Source of the DNA: Monosporascus cannonballus
Lineage: Eukaryota; Ascomycota; Sordariomycetes; Xylariales
NCBI GenBank assembly: GCA_004154925.1
Contig: QJNS01000102.1
Coordinates: forward strand, 186,001 to 250,000
DNA length: 64,000 bases
Reading direction: 5' to 3'
Position numbers and translations under genes: made by a program. The notes beneath the pieces were generated by a model. The model had not been told where the DNA came from, did not search any database, and was given only the letters and a program-made list of their open reading frames with translations. Shown here piece after piece: positions 1 to 11,895 of the stretch (positions are counted from its first letter, which is position 1; every line of letters begins with the position of its first letter).

Positions 1-1446
1 GTAATTTATCTCCGCTAAAGTTGTAAATAAAATAAAATTTCGTCGAAAATTCTTTTTTAAAAAACTATCCTATAATCTTATTTACTATATTCTAATAACT
101 TTTTATTAAACGTTGTCCTAAAAAATTACTTATATCGGTAATATTATAATAATATATTAATCAAATCTTGTAACTCTTAAAGCTGATATTCTAAATCGTT
201 ATTTAATTACCTTAGTTTCGTTTTAATAATAATAACAATACGTTATATTTTTCTCTAATACCCATTTTCTTTTTTATATCTTATCCCTTTAAGTAATAAA
301 ATATTTATCGTATCTTTATGCTTATATTCGTCGCTATCTTTAATCAAATATTAAGATCTCCGTTTCTTTGTTTTTTGCCTATTAACGAAATATAAGACAA
401 ACCTTACCTGGCTAATTTTTTATCACTTAAACCTCCGTATTAGCGTATCTATAATAATCCTAAAATCATATCGTAATTCCTAAGTAAAACGATATCGAAA
501 TTAATTATTTAATATCGTCCTTAAACAAAAATCTCGAAATAATCAATTTCGCGTATAATATTCTCGTTATTGTAAGCAAATTCCTAACTTTCGACATTTG
601 TAAATTTATAATGTTATAACTTATATCTTTATAACAATCTAAACTTGTTAATAATATTTAATATAATATATTTTTCGCTTAAAGTTCCGTAATACATTAG
701 TACGGTATACCAATACGTTTCGATTTGTATATTCAAAGTAATAAGATTATTAACTGTTTTTATTCTTACGTTTAAACCTTTTTTGAGAATTTTTTTAACT
801 CCTTTAAGTCTTATTATATTACGGCTTTTTTACAAATAACCTTTTTCTTTTAAGTTTTATTCGAATTTGTTAAACCTTATTTATAATTTTATATATAACG
901 TATTAAGCTATTATATTTATCCTTATTGTCGACATATTATATTTTCGAACTATATCAATTATTTTTAATTTTATTATATATTTTTTTCTTATTAAGTAAA
1001 ATTTTTTCTTATAGTTTTAACCACATCCTATTTTACGTCGTATTAAAAATCGTTCTAAAGCATGCTTTTAAACTAATACATCCCTTTTCCAACCATTCTT
1101 TTTCGTTAAAATTTATAATAAATACCAAGTGAAAATAAAAATCTATAAAGGTTTTTTTAATAATAAATTTCCATTATATGCTAAATCAACTTTTTTTTCG
1201 TTTAATAATCATATTATTCGTAATAACAAAAAAGGTCTTCTTACGGATATTACTTTCGGATCAGTTTTTTATTTCGGCCAGCTAACGAATATTATCTTCT
1301 TAAGCTATAAATCAAAAATATCGATACCATTATTTATCATTTTTATTATTTTCGGTTCGGTTCGAAAAATCAAACCCCTTATAATACATATGAATAATTC
1401 TTCCGTGTATATATTATTTTCATTTTTCGTAATCAAGGTATTTTCG
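1..1446 (-). pseudogene. Element A pol fragment (protease and N-terminal RT side)
   Basis: Minus-strand remains of a Gypsy pol gene. Around 660-730 the translation resembles the protease start seen in F and C (an IGT-x-x-Y block followed by the active-site region). In A, B and F the active-site triplet reads as Asn/Tyr-Tyr-Gly/Lys rather than Asp-Ser/Cys-Gly, as expected if G was changed to A. Reading on leftward gives the linker toward RT; the RT catalytic box itself would lie left of base 1. There are many in-frame TAA/TAG codons. The open frames 926-1132 and 1129-1479 on the plus strand are antisense shadows of this region. The identification rests on collinearity with B (23355-24775) and J (60480-61900). 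Confidence 0.7.
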
Positions 1447-1653
1447 TATAAGATAATGGACAGCTATGAGCTTGGGTAAAGTGATCTCCGACTAGTCACA
1501 GAGCGTATTCCAAGAAATAAGTGTATTAGGTTACTTTTATCTAGCCTTTTTTATTAGCTGCCAGATAATGGATTTATATTAGTAAGTAAATCGGTAATTA
1601 ATCGGTAGCTGGTCGGTTACCAGCCTTATCTTTATAAGGGCTATATTTCCATA
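1447..1653 (-). repeat. Element E 3' LTR (207 bp)
   Basis: It aligns base for base with 8579-8785 and with H (44970-45175), for example in the block around CTGGTCGG..CCAGCC near its right end. The expected TG start is mutated to TA (1447-1448) and the CA end to TA. It is more heavily mutated than H. Confidence 0.93.
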
Positions 1654-3500
1654 ATTATTTCCCCTTGCTAAATTGTTAGTTCTTAATAATAATATTATTA
1701 ATTTAATATAACGTATTTCGTAAATCTAATTACGTATACTTATCGATAATTTATTATTATATTATATTATAAATAGTTGCCGTAATAGTTAATCCGTATT
1801 ATATTACGTAATTAATTATGTTCCGCCGAATTTCTTATTATAATTTATTTTTAACTTTATTTTATTTACCTTTTTTTTTCCTTGTCGCGGTTATATTTTT
1901 ATTCTTTTTGCGTATGCGTTTTATTCGGTTTCCCGTTTTTCTTTATTTTTATTTCGCCTTTTTCGTTTGTTTTACGTATTATATCCGTTTGCCAAATTTC
2001 TTTTATAAGGAATTCCAAAATAAAATACCATTTTAATATTAAAAAGGATTAGGATTTTTTAATGTTATTTTTTCGACGCCGATAATAAAATAAATTCCAG
2101 TTATATTACGGACGGCAATAAACCGTATTATATTTATATAATATAACGTTATTTTGATTACCCTACGGTTTATGTTTAAGTTTCGGGCGCTTTAAATTAC
2201 GTCGTAATTAATTATTATTTTAAAACTTTTCGTATAGTAAATAATTATTCTTAATATTATTAATATCGTTATTTGATTTCCGTTTAAATTCTAATCGTCT
2301 TTAAAGGTACCGCCCAAACGGCTTTTTAATTCGGTACCGATAACTAGGAATTAATTGACGAATTCGAAAAAATTCGTATTACAGATACCCAGTACGAACG
2401 TTTTGACATAATTGCGGTCGGTCGTCGATTCGACGTCCTTCGTAAGGCCGAATTCGCCCTTAACGTAATTATTATTAAAAACTATTATTTCTTTAATATA
2501 ACGGAAGTCGATTTCCGATCGTCCGTTATAATTGCAAAGGTTTAATTTTAACGCCGTTTTTTTAGGTTTATAAATTTAGGTTTTTTTGGTAAATATTACG
2601 ATCTTTTTTTTATTATTTTGCCATTAATTTCCGATTAAGCGCAGTTTTAAGATATTCTTATAAATAAGGCCATTTTCAAAAACCGTTATACCGTTACGTT
2701 TTCCGCTTATAAATATTTTTTGCTCGTTTGCCAATATTTTAATAAAACTTTAATATTTATTAATAATTATAATTAAAAAAATGGTTTTATCCCGCAAAAT
2801 TATTATTAAACCTAATTATATTAAACGCTTTAAGGACGGCGCCTTATTTCCGATTAATAATAAATTATATTCCGGTTATTTAGGCCTTGTTTTTTATAAG
2901 AAATAAAATATTTTAAAGTTTTTCGAGTTTTACGCCTAATAAATTTAATAAAGGTATTTATTTTTTGCCGTCGTATGTTTTCCGGTTATTTTTTTAATAT
3001 TTCTATATTAATTTCCTTAATACGTTAATTTAAGGTTAATTAATATAACGCTTAATAATTAAATGCGAAATTTTGTTTGCGAAATAAAGATTTAATTTTT
3101 TTATATCGCGTATAAGTTTTTAACCGATATATAATAAAATAATTATTTGCTAAAAACTTAAAAATAATTATATAACCAAGTAACATTTTGATTATAATAT
3201 TTTAATTCTGTTTAAAATTATTGTTTATAATTTTTATAATTATTATGCGATTAATTTCCGATTGAGTTATTATTATTTTACGGTTTTTAGGTCGTTTTAT
3301 TTCTTGTATACGTATTTAATCTTTTTATAACGTTATAATATTTTAAATACGTATTTAAGATATTTTTAAGGTTTTTACGTATTATATTTAGCAGGTTAGT
3401 TTTTTTATTTAATTAAATATTCGCGTTATCTCTAATTATTCCGGTAGCAGATAAAAATTTTTATTACTTATTTTTCTTATTCTTTTATCATGTCCGATAA
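1654..3500 (-). other. Element E region downstream of integrase, with a possible accessory frame
   Basis: About 1.8 kb lies between the integrase core and the 3' LTR, which is long for a Gypsy element. Most of it shows no recognisable product. On the minus strand about 2360-2602 stays open for roughly 80 codons, and reading through one TAA adds about 20 more. The translation includes the stretches SEIDFRYIKEIIVF, VKTFVLGIC and GTELKAVWAVPL, which look protein-like rather than random AT-rich sequence. It may be an integrase C-terminal extension or an extra ORF; I do not recognise a family. The plus-strand open frame 1818-2036 is low-complexity Phe/Tyr-rich shadow sequence. Confidence 0.4.
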
Positions 3501-6500
3501 CGTTATTTAAACGTTGCCCGGTTTCCGATTATATTACAGTTTTAATAAGGATATTAAAAATATATTATAGATTTATTAATATTTAGTAAAAAGGATTATT
3601 TTATATATTTGGGAACTCATTTATTCTTTAATGGTATTTCGGATATAAATAAATATAAATTTTTTATTTTTGAATTTAAAAATTTAATTAATAAATTTAT
3701 TTATTGTTTTAATTAAAGTTTTATAGGCATATAATGTTAATTATAAAACCTTTTTTAGGCTATCGTTATTTCCTCCTAATATTCGTATATTATTCGACGA
3801 ACAGCCGTTATTTTTTCCAAATATTCTTTAATTCTTTATATTTATTTTTAGAATTTTTATAAAAGATATTTTATTATTCTTAAATAATATCTATATAAAG
3901 TTTCGAATAAAAAGTAACCGATAAACGTATTCTGCATATTATTATATACAAAGTTTATATTTCGTAATAGCTTTATTTAATTATTTTAATATTTATTATC
4001 ATAATTTTAACAATAATATTTTAGGATTTAATAAATACGTTCCGTTTATTTAGTAGTTTACGGATAATAAATGGTCGATATTCGCCGCTTTATATTTCGT
4101 TTTTTGTAAAATTCCGCCTAAAATTAATTAATTAGGAATTTATTTTTATTGTTAATATTTCCGGCTGGCATATCGAATTTACATTTAAATTCGTCGTAAA
4201 ACAATTAGGCCAGCTCGGTTACGGTTAAGGTTTTAACTGTAAGCATAAATAATTTTAATTTCGTAAAACGGTCGACGATTACCAAAATTAGGTTATACTT
4301 TAGCCCGTTTAAACTTAAGTTTTTGGGAAATCCTGTAATAAAATTTAACGAAATTTCTTAAAAAAGTTATTTAAGTTATGGCAGAAGCTATAATTGTCTA
4401 TATAGTTTATAACGTAATTTTATTATGCCCTAATAATTCGGATATTATTTAATATATTTTCGGATGTCGTTTATTATATTTTCCTAATAAAACCTTTTAA
4501 TTATTAATTTTAGCTTACGAATATATCCTATATATTTTATCTTTAAATTATTATAATGTTAATTAATTAATTACTTCCAGAGAGCGCTTTACGAAGAGAT
4601 TACGGATTTATTCCGATAATATAAAGCCTTATTTAAATCCAGGTAATATTTTCCTTTTATTTCGGCTTAACGTTTAATTATTCGTATGAATTTTATGATA
4701 TTTAAATTTTTAATTTGTAATTTTCGAACTTAATTATAAAACTGTTAAAAAACCTTCGGTTTAAATACCGTTTCGTTCTTAAATAACTTTTTTCCTAAAG
4801 GACATAAAATATATTAATTATGAATAATAACCTTAATATTAATTTCGTTTTCTTTAAACTTTTCGGAATCCAATTGTAATACGGTTATAACTTACGGTTA
4901 TCGTTATTTAACCGTTAATTATATTATTATTATGATTTACGCTTATATTATTGTTTCTAAATAATAAATTCAGCAAATATATAATTCCTTACTTTTCCTT
5001 TTTTTCGAAAGCTTCTTATAATCGTATAACGAAAGTTCTTCGTTTTTTATACGGATAATAATTATTTAAGTTTTTATTACCTGAAGTTTATTTGGAAATT
5101 TTATAACAAATAAATTTTATGTTACTTTTATAAAGCCTTTTATCCCCTTATAATATTTTAAGTCGCGTTATATATTTATAACTGTTTGCCGTACGTTTTC
5201 TAGCATATTATTCGTAAATCCGAATTTCTTAAACAATATAATGATTATGTCTTTATATGCGATTTCCCTTAACATATAATCCGGGCATTTAAATAGCAAA
5301 TTTACCGGGTTAACGGCGTCCGGTCGGTATTAAATCTTAAAATTAAATTACGTAAAACGGTAAACTTATCGAGCTAATTTCCTTTTAAAGTTACGCGCCG
5401 GCGCTTTTATTATATCCTTTAATGTTATATAATTAATAAGCATTAAGAAATTTTTTTCCGTACCTTTAAAGCATTACCGTTAATATTTTGAGCTTTTTAT
5501 AATCGCTAATAATTTTTATTGTTTTATAACTTACTTTTTTTCGGTTAAATTTAACTTTTATAATTAATATATAATTAGACGTTAATATTTTTTGTATTTC
5601 TATAAAAATATCTTTAATATAGCTTTTATTAAAACGTTTATTTTAACTTTCGTATTTTTAACTTTATCCTAATATCGGAAAATGGTCGCGGATTAAACAA
5701 TATCTTTTAAACTTCGGAATACCCGTTTAACCTTTTCAGATTACCGGAATTCTGCTATTTACCTTTGCCTTACGCCTTTTTTAAAAGTTTAATAATAAAT
5801 TCGGTAATACATAAATAATAGGCGATAAATTTCCGATAAAAACTCGTAAATCTCAAAAATATTTATATATTATAAATTAATTTTAGCTTTAGTTATATTT
5901 CGATAATATCCACGCCTCGGCAGTCAATTTTTAAACCGTCGGTATTAATTATAAATCTTAAGAATTTTATCCTTTTTTTAAAAAATTCGTACTTAGACGT
6001 TTTGGTAAATAATTAATACTATAATAATTATTTGTAAATTAATTAAAGATATTTCGCATATTTTAATTGGTTATGCGAATAAATAATTATATTTTTTAAA
6101 TATAATATATATATATAATTAATTAATGTAATTAATACCTTATATATATAGGCCTAAAATATGGTTAATGCGTTAATAAAGTTAAATTGTATAACCGTAT
6201 ATTTAAACTGTTCGTATTACGTTGGAAAAACGGTTTTTTATTAATTGCCCCCTTTAATTTTAATACGGTAATAAATATTTTTAATATTAAATTTCGAAAA
6301 TATCTTAATCAACTTTAAACGATCCATTATTTTTAAAATTCAAAATAAAGGGTATCGATTTTTTATCGTTACCCGATTTAACTCCTTATAATTAACGTAT
6401 AATTAAAAACTGCCATTCTTTTTAAATATAAATAATATTAATACCTTTACGTTCATTTTTAAATCGCGTATCCGGCTTATTTTTAGGTTTTTTCAGATAT

Positions 6501-7000
6501 ATTTTTCGAATACCTTTTTTTCGGCTTTCGAAATAAGGTAAATTAAGCTGAATAAAGGCGTTTTTCCTAGGATAAAATTTATTGTATATTTTTCTCCTAA
6601 TAATTAAAATATTTTTTTCGTTACTTTTTCGAAATATATTCGCCGGAAATTCTTTAAGTATATAGGAAAATCGGTTATCCTTTATTTTTATTATTTCTTA
6701 AATTCCGAAATATTTAATGTTTCGGCTAAACTTATTAAATTAACGATATAAATTTGCTTATCGGAAAATACTAAGTTTGTAGTTTTTTATTTATCGACCT
6801 TTTGTAATAATGTATATAATTATTAATATATAATTATATTTAGCAAAATCCTTAATTTACCCATTTCGAATCTGAATAATAAAAAATCGAGCGTTTTCCG
6901 ATTACGGCGTATTGCAAAATAAATTTATTTAAATTTTTATTTATTCCAATTATTACTTATTATGTTAATAACAAACTTATAAGCCTCATAACATTTAATA
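3500..7000 (-). pseudogene. Element E pol: RT, RNase H, integrase (decayed)
   Basis: Polyprotein of a Ty3/Gypsy element, which would have copied the RNA and integrated the cDNA. Reading leftward on the minus strand: the RT catalytic box lies at 6091-6102 and reads YLKN where YxDD is expected, followed by IIIYSHN. The RT tail and connection follow at about 5890-5990 (EFFKKRIKFLRFII, then NTDGLKID). The end of RNase H is at about 5290-5340 (YRPDAVNPVN). The integrase zinc region is around 4430-4600 and the catalytic core start is near 4250-4300 (LILVIVDRFTKLKLF). Numerous stops and the lost Asp pair make it non-functional. The protease was not located with confidence, and the boundaries are approximate. 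Confidence 0.82.
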
Positions 7001-8563
7001 TATACGCTGTTAGTGCCGATAAAACCCAGAATATTTACGGAAATTAATTAAAAATTAAGCTTTTCGCTAATGTTTTGCTTATAGTATTTACTTGTATTTC
7101 GGTATTTATATTTATTTATATCGTTACGTCTCCCGTATTTCTTTTAATAAATGCCCTTCCTTTAAACAGCGGCTTTATTCCGACTATTTTGCAATTATTA
7201 GCCGAAATAAATTAGACATATACGCTTATTCCGGTTCCTTTTTTAAATTTACGGTTAAAAATTAATTTAATTTATCGTTATATATTATAACGTTTTATAT
7301 GGCTTTCGGAAATCGATTTTTATATAGCCGGGATAATAAGGTTTTCGTATCCTTTTTTAATTTGCAATTTACGTTTTTATGGCCTGATTTTTTATAATTA
7401 TACCATATAAATAGGCCCTTATAAAAATTAAAGGTATTAGGTCGTACGGATATATTCCCATCGGAATTGAATCGGCGATTATTTACTTTCCGAATATAAG
7501 AACACTTACGGTTTTTATTGTTTTTATATAATACTTTTAATTTGCTTTAGGAATTTCTTTTCTCGAAAACGTTAAAATAAGATCGTTTATTTTTATTAAT
7601 ACTTTTAGTGAAAAATAATCGGTTTTCTCTCGTTTTCTTTAGGCGTCCTAGTAATATTTTACTTTATTTGCTATATTATTCATTCGTTCCAATTTAACGT
7701 TTTTTCGGAATAAAATATTTCGTAATTCGGGTATTAATTTCTAAAAATAATTAATAGCAAAATACTTATTATTCCGGTTATTTTTCGGCTTAAAGGCGTT
7801 CGCAAACTTTATTTTATAAATCAGAAAACTTTATTTAACGTAAAAGTTTAACGGTAATTAATCGGATTATTATTATAATTCTATAAATTATTCCTTATAT
7901 TTTTTATCGAAAAGAATAAGATTTGCGTAATTTTTTTAATAAAAATCTTTAAGTTTTTTATTTTTAGTTTTTTTTTCGTAATTAAAACAATTAAACGTAA
8001 CGTGGTATAATCGTTAAACGTTCGTAATAAAAACGTATATATGGCCCATAACCTATTAGATATAAATAAAGGTATTTCGCTTTGGCCTTTCAGCGTAAAT
8101 TTTCGTGACAACTTTTATCTAATTTTCCTTTTTTTTTGATTAATGCGCGTTCGGAAAATTTCGGACAATTATAACGCGGTATTTGCTTATCGCCTTTAAG
8201 CTTTTATAACGATATCGCAATTAATTTATAAAACTTTGTTTTTTTAGCTTATACCATTATTTATTATTCGGCCAATTATCGGAATAATTCCGAATATTAT
8301 TCGTTTTGCTAACGGATAATTTCCAAAATCTGGTTATTACTAAAAAGCTTAATTTTTCTTTATTTTAAATTCCGGGACGCAATTACTATATTACGTCCGT
8401 TTTCCGACCGTTAAGGTTCCGTTATAGGTTCTTTTGCTTATTCTCGTACCATAATCGATCGTTCGTGGGTTGGGTTCCGATCGGCGATTTCTTCGACTAA
8501 TAACCTAAGTTCGTTTTGCAATCGGCAAGCTTTATTTCTAATAATTATTACGTTACCCTCCAT
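7000..8563 (-). pseudogene. Element E gag (decayed)
   Basis: Structural capsid-type protein of element E. The most likely start is the minus-strand ATG at 8563-8561, opening about 50 codons (MEGNVIIIRN, then a charged, helix-prone stretch LRLLVEEIADRN) before the first stop. Only 15 bases separate this ATG from the LTR, leaving little room for a standard 18-nt tRNA primer site upstream. The rest is broken. A 76-codon minus-strand frame at 7881-8111 is in another frame; it may be a frameshifted piece of gag or chance. No zinc knuckle was identified here. Confidence 0.6.
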
Positions 8564-8578
8564 AATAAATAAAAGAAT

Positions 8579-8785
8579 TGTAAAATAATGGACAATTATA
8601 AGCCTAAATAAAATGATCTCCGACCAATTACGGAACGTATTCCAAGAAATAAATATATTAGGTTATTTCTATTTGGCGTTTCCTATTAGCTACCAGATGG
8701 TGGATTTATACTAATAAATAGGTCGGTAGCTAATCGGTGGCTGGTCGGCTATCAGCCTCATCCTCATAGGAGCTGTATTCTCACA
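8579..8785 (-). repeat. Element E 5' LTR (207 bp)
   Basis: Same length as its partner at 1447-1653. It starts TGTAAAATAATGG and ends TATTCTCACA. The terminal inverted repeat TGTAAGA/TCTCACA seen best in H is consistent with an original TGTGAGA/TCTCACA. It is flanked on the right by TTTAG (8786-8790). Confidence 0.94.
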
Positions 8786-10133
8786 TTTAGTTATCGACAA
8801 TATATAGCATATATTCTGCCGTATTAATCAAGAGTTCCGAAAAGAGTTTCTTCTATCTAATTCTGGTATTCTCGTAACCATCTTTATAATTCTTCTTATT
8901 ATAATCGTAATATTTATCGAACTAGCCTTTTAATTTCCCGTAGTCTCTATTAGACTTTTCGTCGTAAAATGTTTAATACGTACTTAAGCCGAATTATATT
9001 AATAAATTTACTTCTATTCTCTTAATTCTTTCTGGATTATCCTTTAGGTACCTTACATTATGCTGCTTTATATCCCATCATATTGCAATTAAAGCATTTA
9101 ATCTAATTTCTGTGTTTTTTATATATGGCTCTTAATTTCATAGGTCTTTGTTCCGTGCCGTAAAAATATTATTACGCTAAGAAATACTGATATTAGTTGT
9201 ATATCGAATTTTATTATTATTCCTTCCCTTAATATCGTTAATACGCCAGATATATTGTCAATTATTAATCTTAACTGCCATAACGATATAATCTGATAAA
9301 AATTAGGCCGATTAAATTTAAAAACTTTTCTTATATATTTTTAAATTATCTAAAAATTGAGCTATTAATACTTTGTATCGTTAATTTAACTTAAACGATA
9401 ATTGAATAATTATACTTCCGTAATTAAGTACTAATCTCTTTTACCGTAATTACTATATTTGTATTTCGGCTGTTATTTTTCGGTTTATTATTTCAAAAAT
9501 CTTTATTAATATTTACTTAAACTATTTGTAATCGTTATATATTTATACTGTTTCCGGGTTTTGTTTTTCGACTAGCAAAATAAGGCACTTTTTTATAACG
9601 AACTTAAATTAAATAACTCTATTTCTGGTAAAATATCCGACCGCAAATTTAATTCGTATAATAAGCGTAATTAGTTAAAAAGGAAAATGCTCGAAATATA
9701 TTCGGCATTAATATAAGAATAATTATAATTTGGTCGAAATTTTGTTAAAAAATGTAATTTAAAGGGTTGAACTTTTTCCCCAATTCCTTGGTAAAGTTCA
9801 GCTAAATAATCTAACTCGTTCGAAAAAACTTCCCGATTTCGAAAGCCTTTCTTTTTTCCTTCAGCTTCTTCAAAACGGCTTAAAAGGACTTCGTAAGGTT
9901 ATTATTATCTTTTTCAAGCTAAAACATGGGCTTATTTATAATATTCAAGAATCGAAAAGCTTTTTCGAAAAAAAAAATAAAATAAAGCTATTTCTTTTCT
10001 TTTTCGGATTTTATTCCGATATTCGAGTTATTAGGAACTTAGTAAATAAGCTATTCGAGCTACTTATTAATAAATATAATATCGGCGATATTGTTCAAAA
10101 TTTAATAATACTATTAAATAAAAACTTATAACG
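8786..10133 (-). pseudogene. Element A gag (decayed), with recognisable zinc knuckle
   Basis: Minus-strand gag of element A, which would package the RNA. A CCHC knuckle is visible at 9055-9096: read on the minus strand it is C-F-N-C, four residues, then Tyr where His belongs (codon TAT), and the last Cys is still TGT. It is collinear with B's gag (knuckle 25101-25142). The N-terminal end beside the LTR (about 9820-10100) is charged, Lys/Glu-rich, and corresponds to the N-terminus of F's gag at 31730-32030. There are many in-frame TAA/TAG codons. Confidence 0.78.
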
Positions 10134-10523
10134 TATAACGCCTATATATTTTAACTAAGTATTAAACTTTAATCTTACGAAGATATATTAATAACAATAT
10201 GGTAAGATTTTAAATACTAAATATAATAATATATTACGTTTCGTAATATTTAAAATACCGATATTATATTATAAATAATTAATATTATATAAAATATGGA
10301 AATAATAAACGTACATATTCTTATTTTAGCTTAAAGTATTTAAACGGATTAAACTTTTAAGCCCGTTAAGCCTTTTAAGCTTTTTTACCGGCTTAAGGGG
10401 CTTCAGGTACTTAGCACCTTGAGATCTTTAAGCTGGTTGCGTAACATCTTGGCTAGAGTCGGGTTTTGTTTTCTTCATAAGTCCGACCGTTCGTAGAGAA
10501 GCCAAGACCGTTAGATTATAACA
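10134..10523 (-). repeat. Element A 5' LTR (390 bp)
   Basis: On the plus strand it begins TATAACG, a mutated TGTGACGG, and ends GTTAGATTATAACA. The left half shares the family LTR body with B, C, F and J. The right half (U3, about 10340-10523) carries the TTAAGC-rich U3 type seen inverted in F at 31232-31410 and 45181-45370, and keeps many CA/TG dinucleotides. It directly abuts C's LTR. Confidence 0.88.
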
Positions 10524-10889
10524 ATCTAGGTCTACGAAAACGGTCCTAACGACAAGAATAAAATAACTCGCCCTGTAAATTACGTAATAAATAATTACTA
10601 ATACAACCGTAATTACTAAAGAACAAATATAATTACTAAAGAATATAATTATTATAAGTGACGTAATTAAAAGTGATTAATAAAAATAAAAGAAAACTAT
10701 ATATACGTTCGTGATTTTTAAAATTTAAATAATAATATTTTGTAATAATGATTCGTTACCTAAAACGTTTTTAGTGTTACGAAACGTAATAAATTTATTA
10801 TATTATTATTCAAACTTGTATCATATTTTTATTAACATAAATCCGTACGATTTATATTTAATAATTAATTAAACAGCTTAACTGATGTA
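10524..10889 (+). repeat. Element C 5' LTR, 16 bp short at its left end
   Basis: It aligns with 30367-30748 from ATCTAGGTCT onward; the partner's first 16 bases (TATTATAATCTAATAG) are missing. That fits insertion of A inside this LTR. The right end ACTGATGTA corresponds to GCCGTTACA in the partner. Confidence 0.85.
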
Positions 10890-11688
10890 TATTATAAGCT
10901 TTTATTTAATAATATCATTGAACTTTAAATAGGACTTTTAATTATTACATTAATTAATAAGTAAAACCTTACCTTTTTAAAAGAAATTTACTTTCGATAT
11001 AAAATTTACAAATTCAACGCTTAAATATACGGATTTACGTAAGGTTTAATACAAATAAATATATCAAAATTCAATGATAAACACTTTAACCATATAATGA
11101 AAAAATAAGATAAAATTTTTTAATTTAGATAAAAATATATCTTATGTTTTGAAAATTCGAAAGTTTTACAGATAGAGGTTTTATTATAATAGTTTTTCGA
11201 ATGGAAAACGTTTTTAATTAATTTGAATCTATTATAAAAAATTATCCAGAATAGGTAAAGGCCGACTAAAAAACATTAAGTCGGAAACCTTTTCGCAATT
11301 ATGTTAATTTCGAAGGTTTTGACGAAAAGCGTACGGCAATATAATAAATTTTCTAATTACATCGAAAGAAATTAGTTTTAAAATATATAGTAATATTTAA
11401 AAGCTTTATAAATATAATGAAACAACCTAATAAAAAAATATTTAAATGAATATATTTTACAAAAACTTAAAAAATAAAGTTAAAAATAAAATTGTTAAAT
11501 TTCTGAAATTAAATATTTTAAATCGATATATTATCCAACTTTTTAAAATTAATTATACATAATACAAATAATAGATAGAATATAATATATTTTTAAAAAT
11601 ACAGGTTAAAAGCCTAACGAGGAAAAAAACGGAATATATTATTTATATTTCATAATATAACGTTAAGACCAATAAAATTCAAATAATT
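10890..11688 (+). pseudogene. Element C gag, first part
   Basis: N-terminal half of a Gypsy gag, beginning after the 5' LTR and cut by element D at TAATT (11684-11688). The leader TATTATAAGCTTTTATTTAA matches, inverted, the leader beside the LTRs of A, B and J, so it marks the primer-binding-site region of this family. The remaining sequence is Lys/Asn/Ile-rich with many stops. It continues at 18604. Confidence 0.65.
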
Positions 11689-11876
11689 TGTAAAAGGCTT
11701 CACCTGAGCGGTTTGCAATCGGTTGCCAATGGGAGTTTATTTTCTAGCTAAAGAGAAAAGAAAAGGAAAATGAAAATACAGTTATATGTGTTCGCATATA
11801 AGGCGCTGCGCTAGTGCTGCTTGGTACCGGCGTTTATCCGGTGCTCCATAATAAGGCTTTATATAGCCTTATTATA
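11689..11876 (-). repeat. Element D 3' LTR (188 bp)
   Basis: It starts TGTAAAAGGCTT and ends ATTATA (from ATTACA). It is nearly identical in layout to 18411-18598, including the block GTGCTGCTTGGTACCGGCG. Confidence 0.95.
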
Positions 11877-11895
11877 TTACCTTCTACTTTTCCTA
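11877..11895 (-). other. Element D polypurine tract
   Basis: Read on the minus strand this is an uninterrupted run of mostly A and G (AGGAAAAGTAGAAGG) ending just before the 3' LTR, which is the position of the plus-strand primer in LTR retrotransposons. Confidence 0.65.

Larger units (their letters stand above)
1447..8785 (-). mobile_element. Element E: full-length Ty3/Gypsy element nested in A
   Basis: A 7339-bp element with two 207-bp LTRs (1447-1653 and 8579-8785) whose ends derive from TGT..ACA. The flanking 5-mers are TTTCG on the left and TTTAG on the right. The paralogous uninterrupted sequence in element B (about 24770-24790) reads straight through this point with TTTCG once, so the insertion site is certain. 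Gag starts beside the right LTR and pol runs leftward, so the element is minus-strand. Its LTR matches solo LTR H (44970-45175). RT, RNase H and integrase are recognisable but broken. Confidence 0.92.
1..10523 (-). mobile_element. Element A: decayed Ty3/Gypsy element, left end off the window, interrupted by E
   Basis: Only the 5' two-fifths of this minus-strand element lies in the window: protease and the start of RT at 1-1446, gag at 8786-10133, and the 5' LTR at 10134-10523. The run 1-1446 is collinear with element B at about 23355-24775, which shows that both belong to one family. A is split by element E at 1446/8786. On its right, A's LTR abuts element C's LTR, which lacks its first 16 bases, so I infer that A inserted into C's 5' LTR. 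A is heavily mutated and has no usable reading frame. Confidence 0.85.

Noticed and set aside
1129..1479. A 116-codon plus-strand open frame, the longest in the window
   Set aside because: It is antisense to element A and runs into E's LTR at 1447; low-complexity Phe/Ile/Ser content.
2293..2602. Assignment of the E downstream frame to a fungal kinase-like family
   Set aside because: The likeness was a few scattered residues by eye; not enough to name a family.
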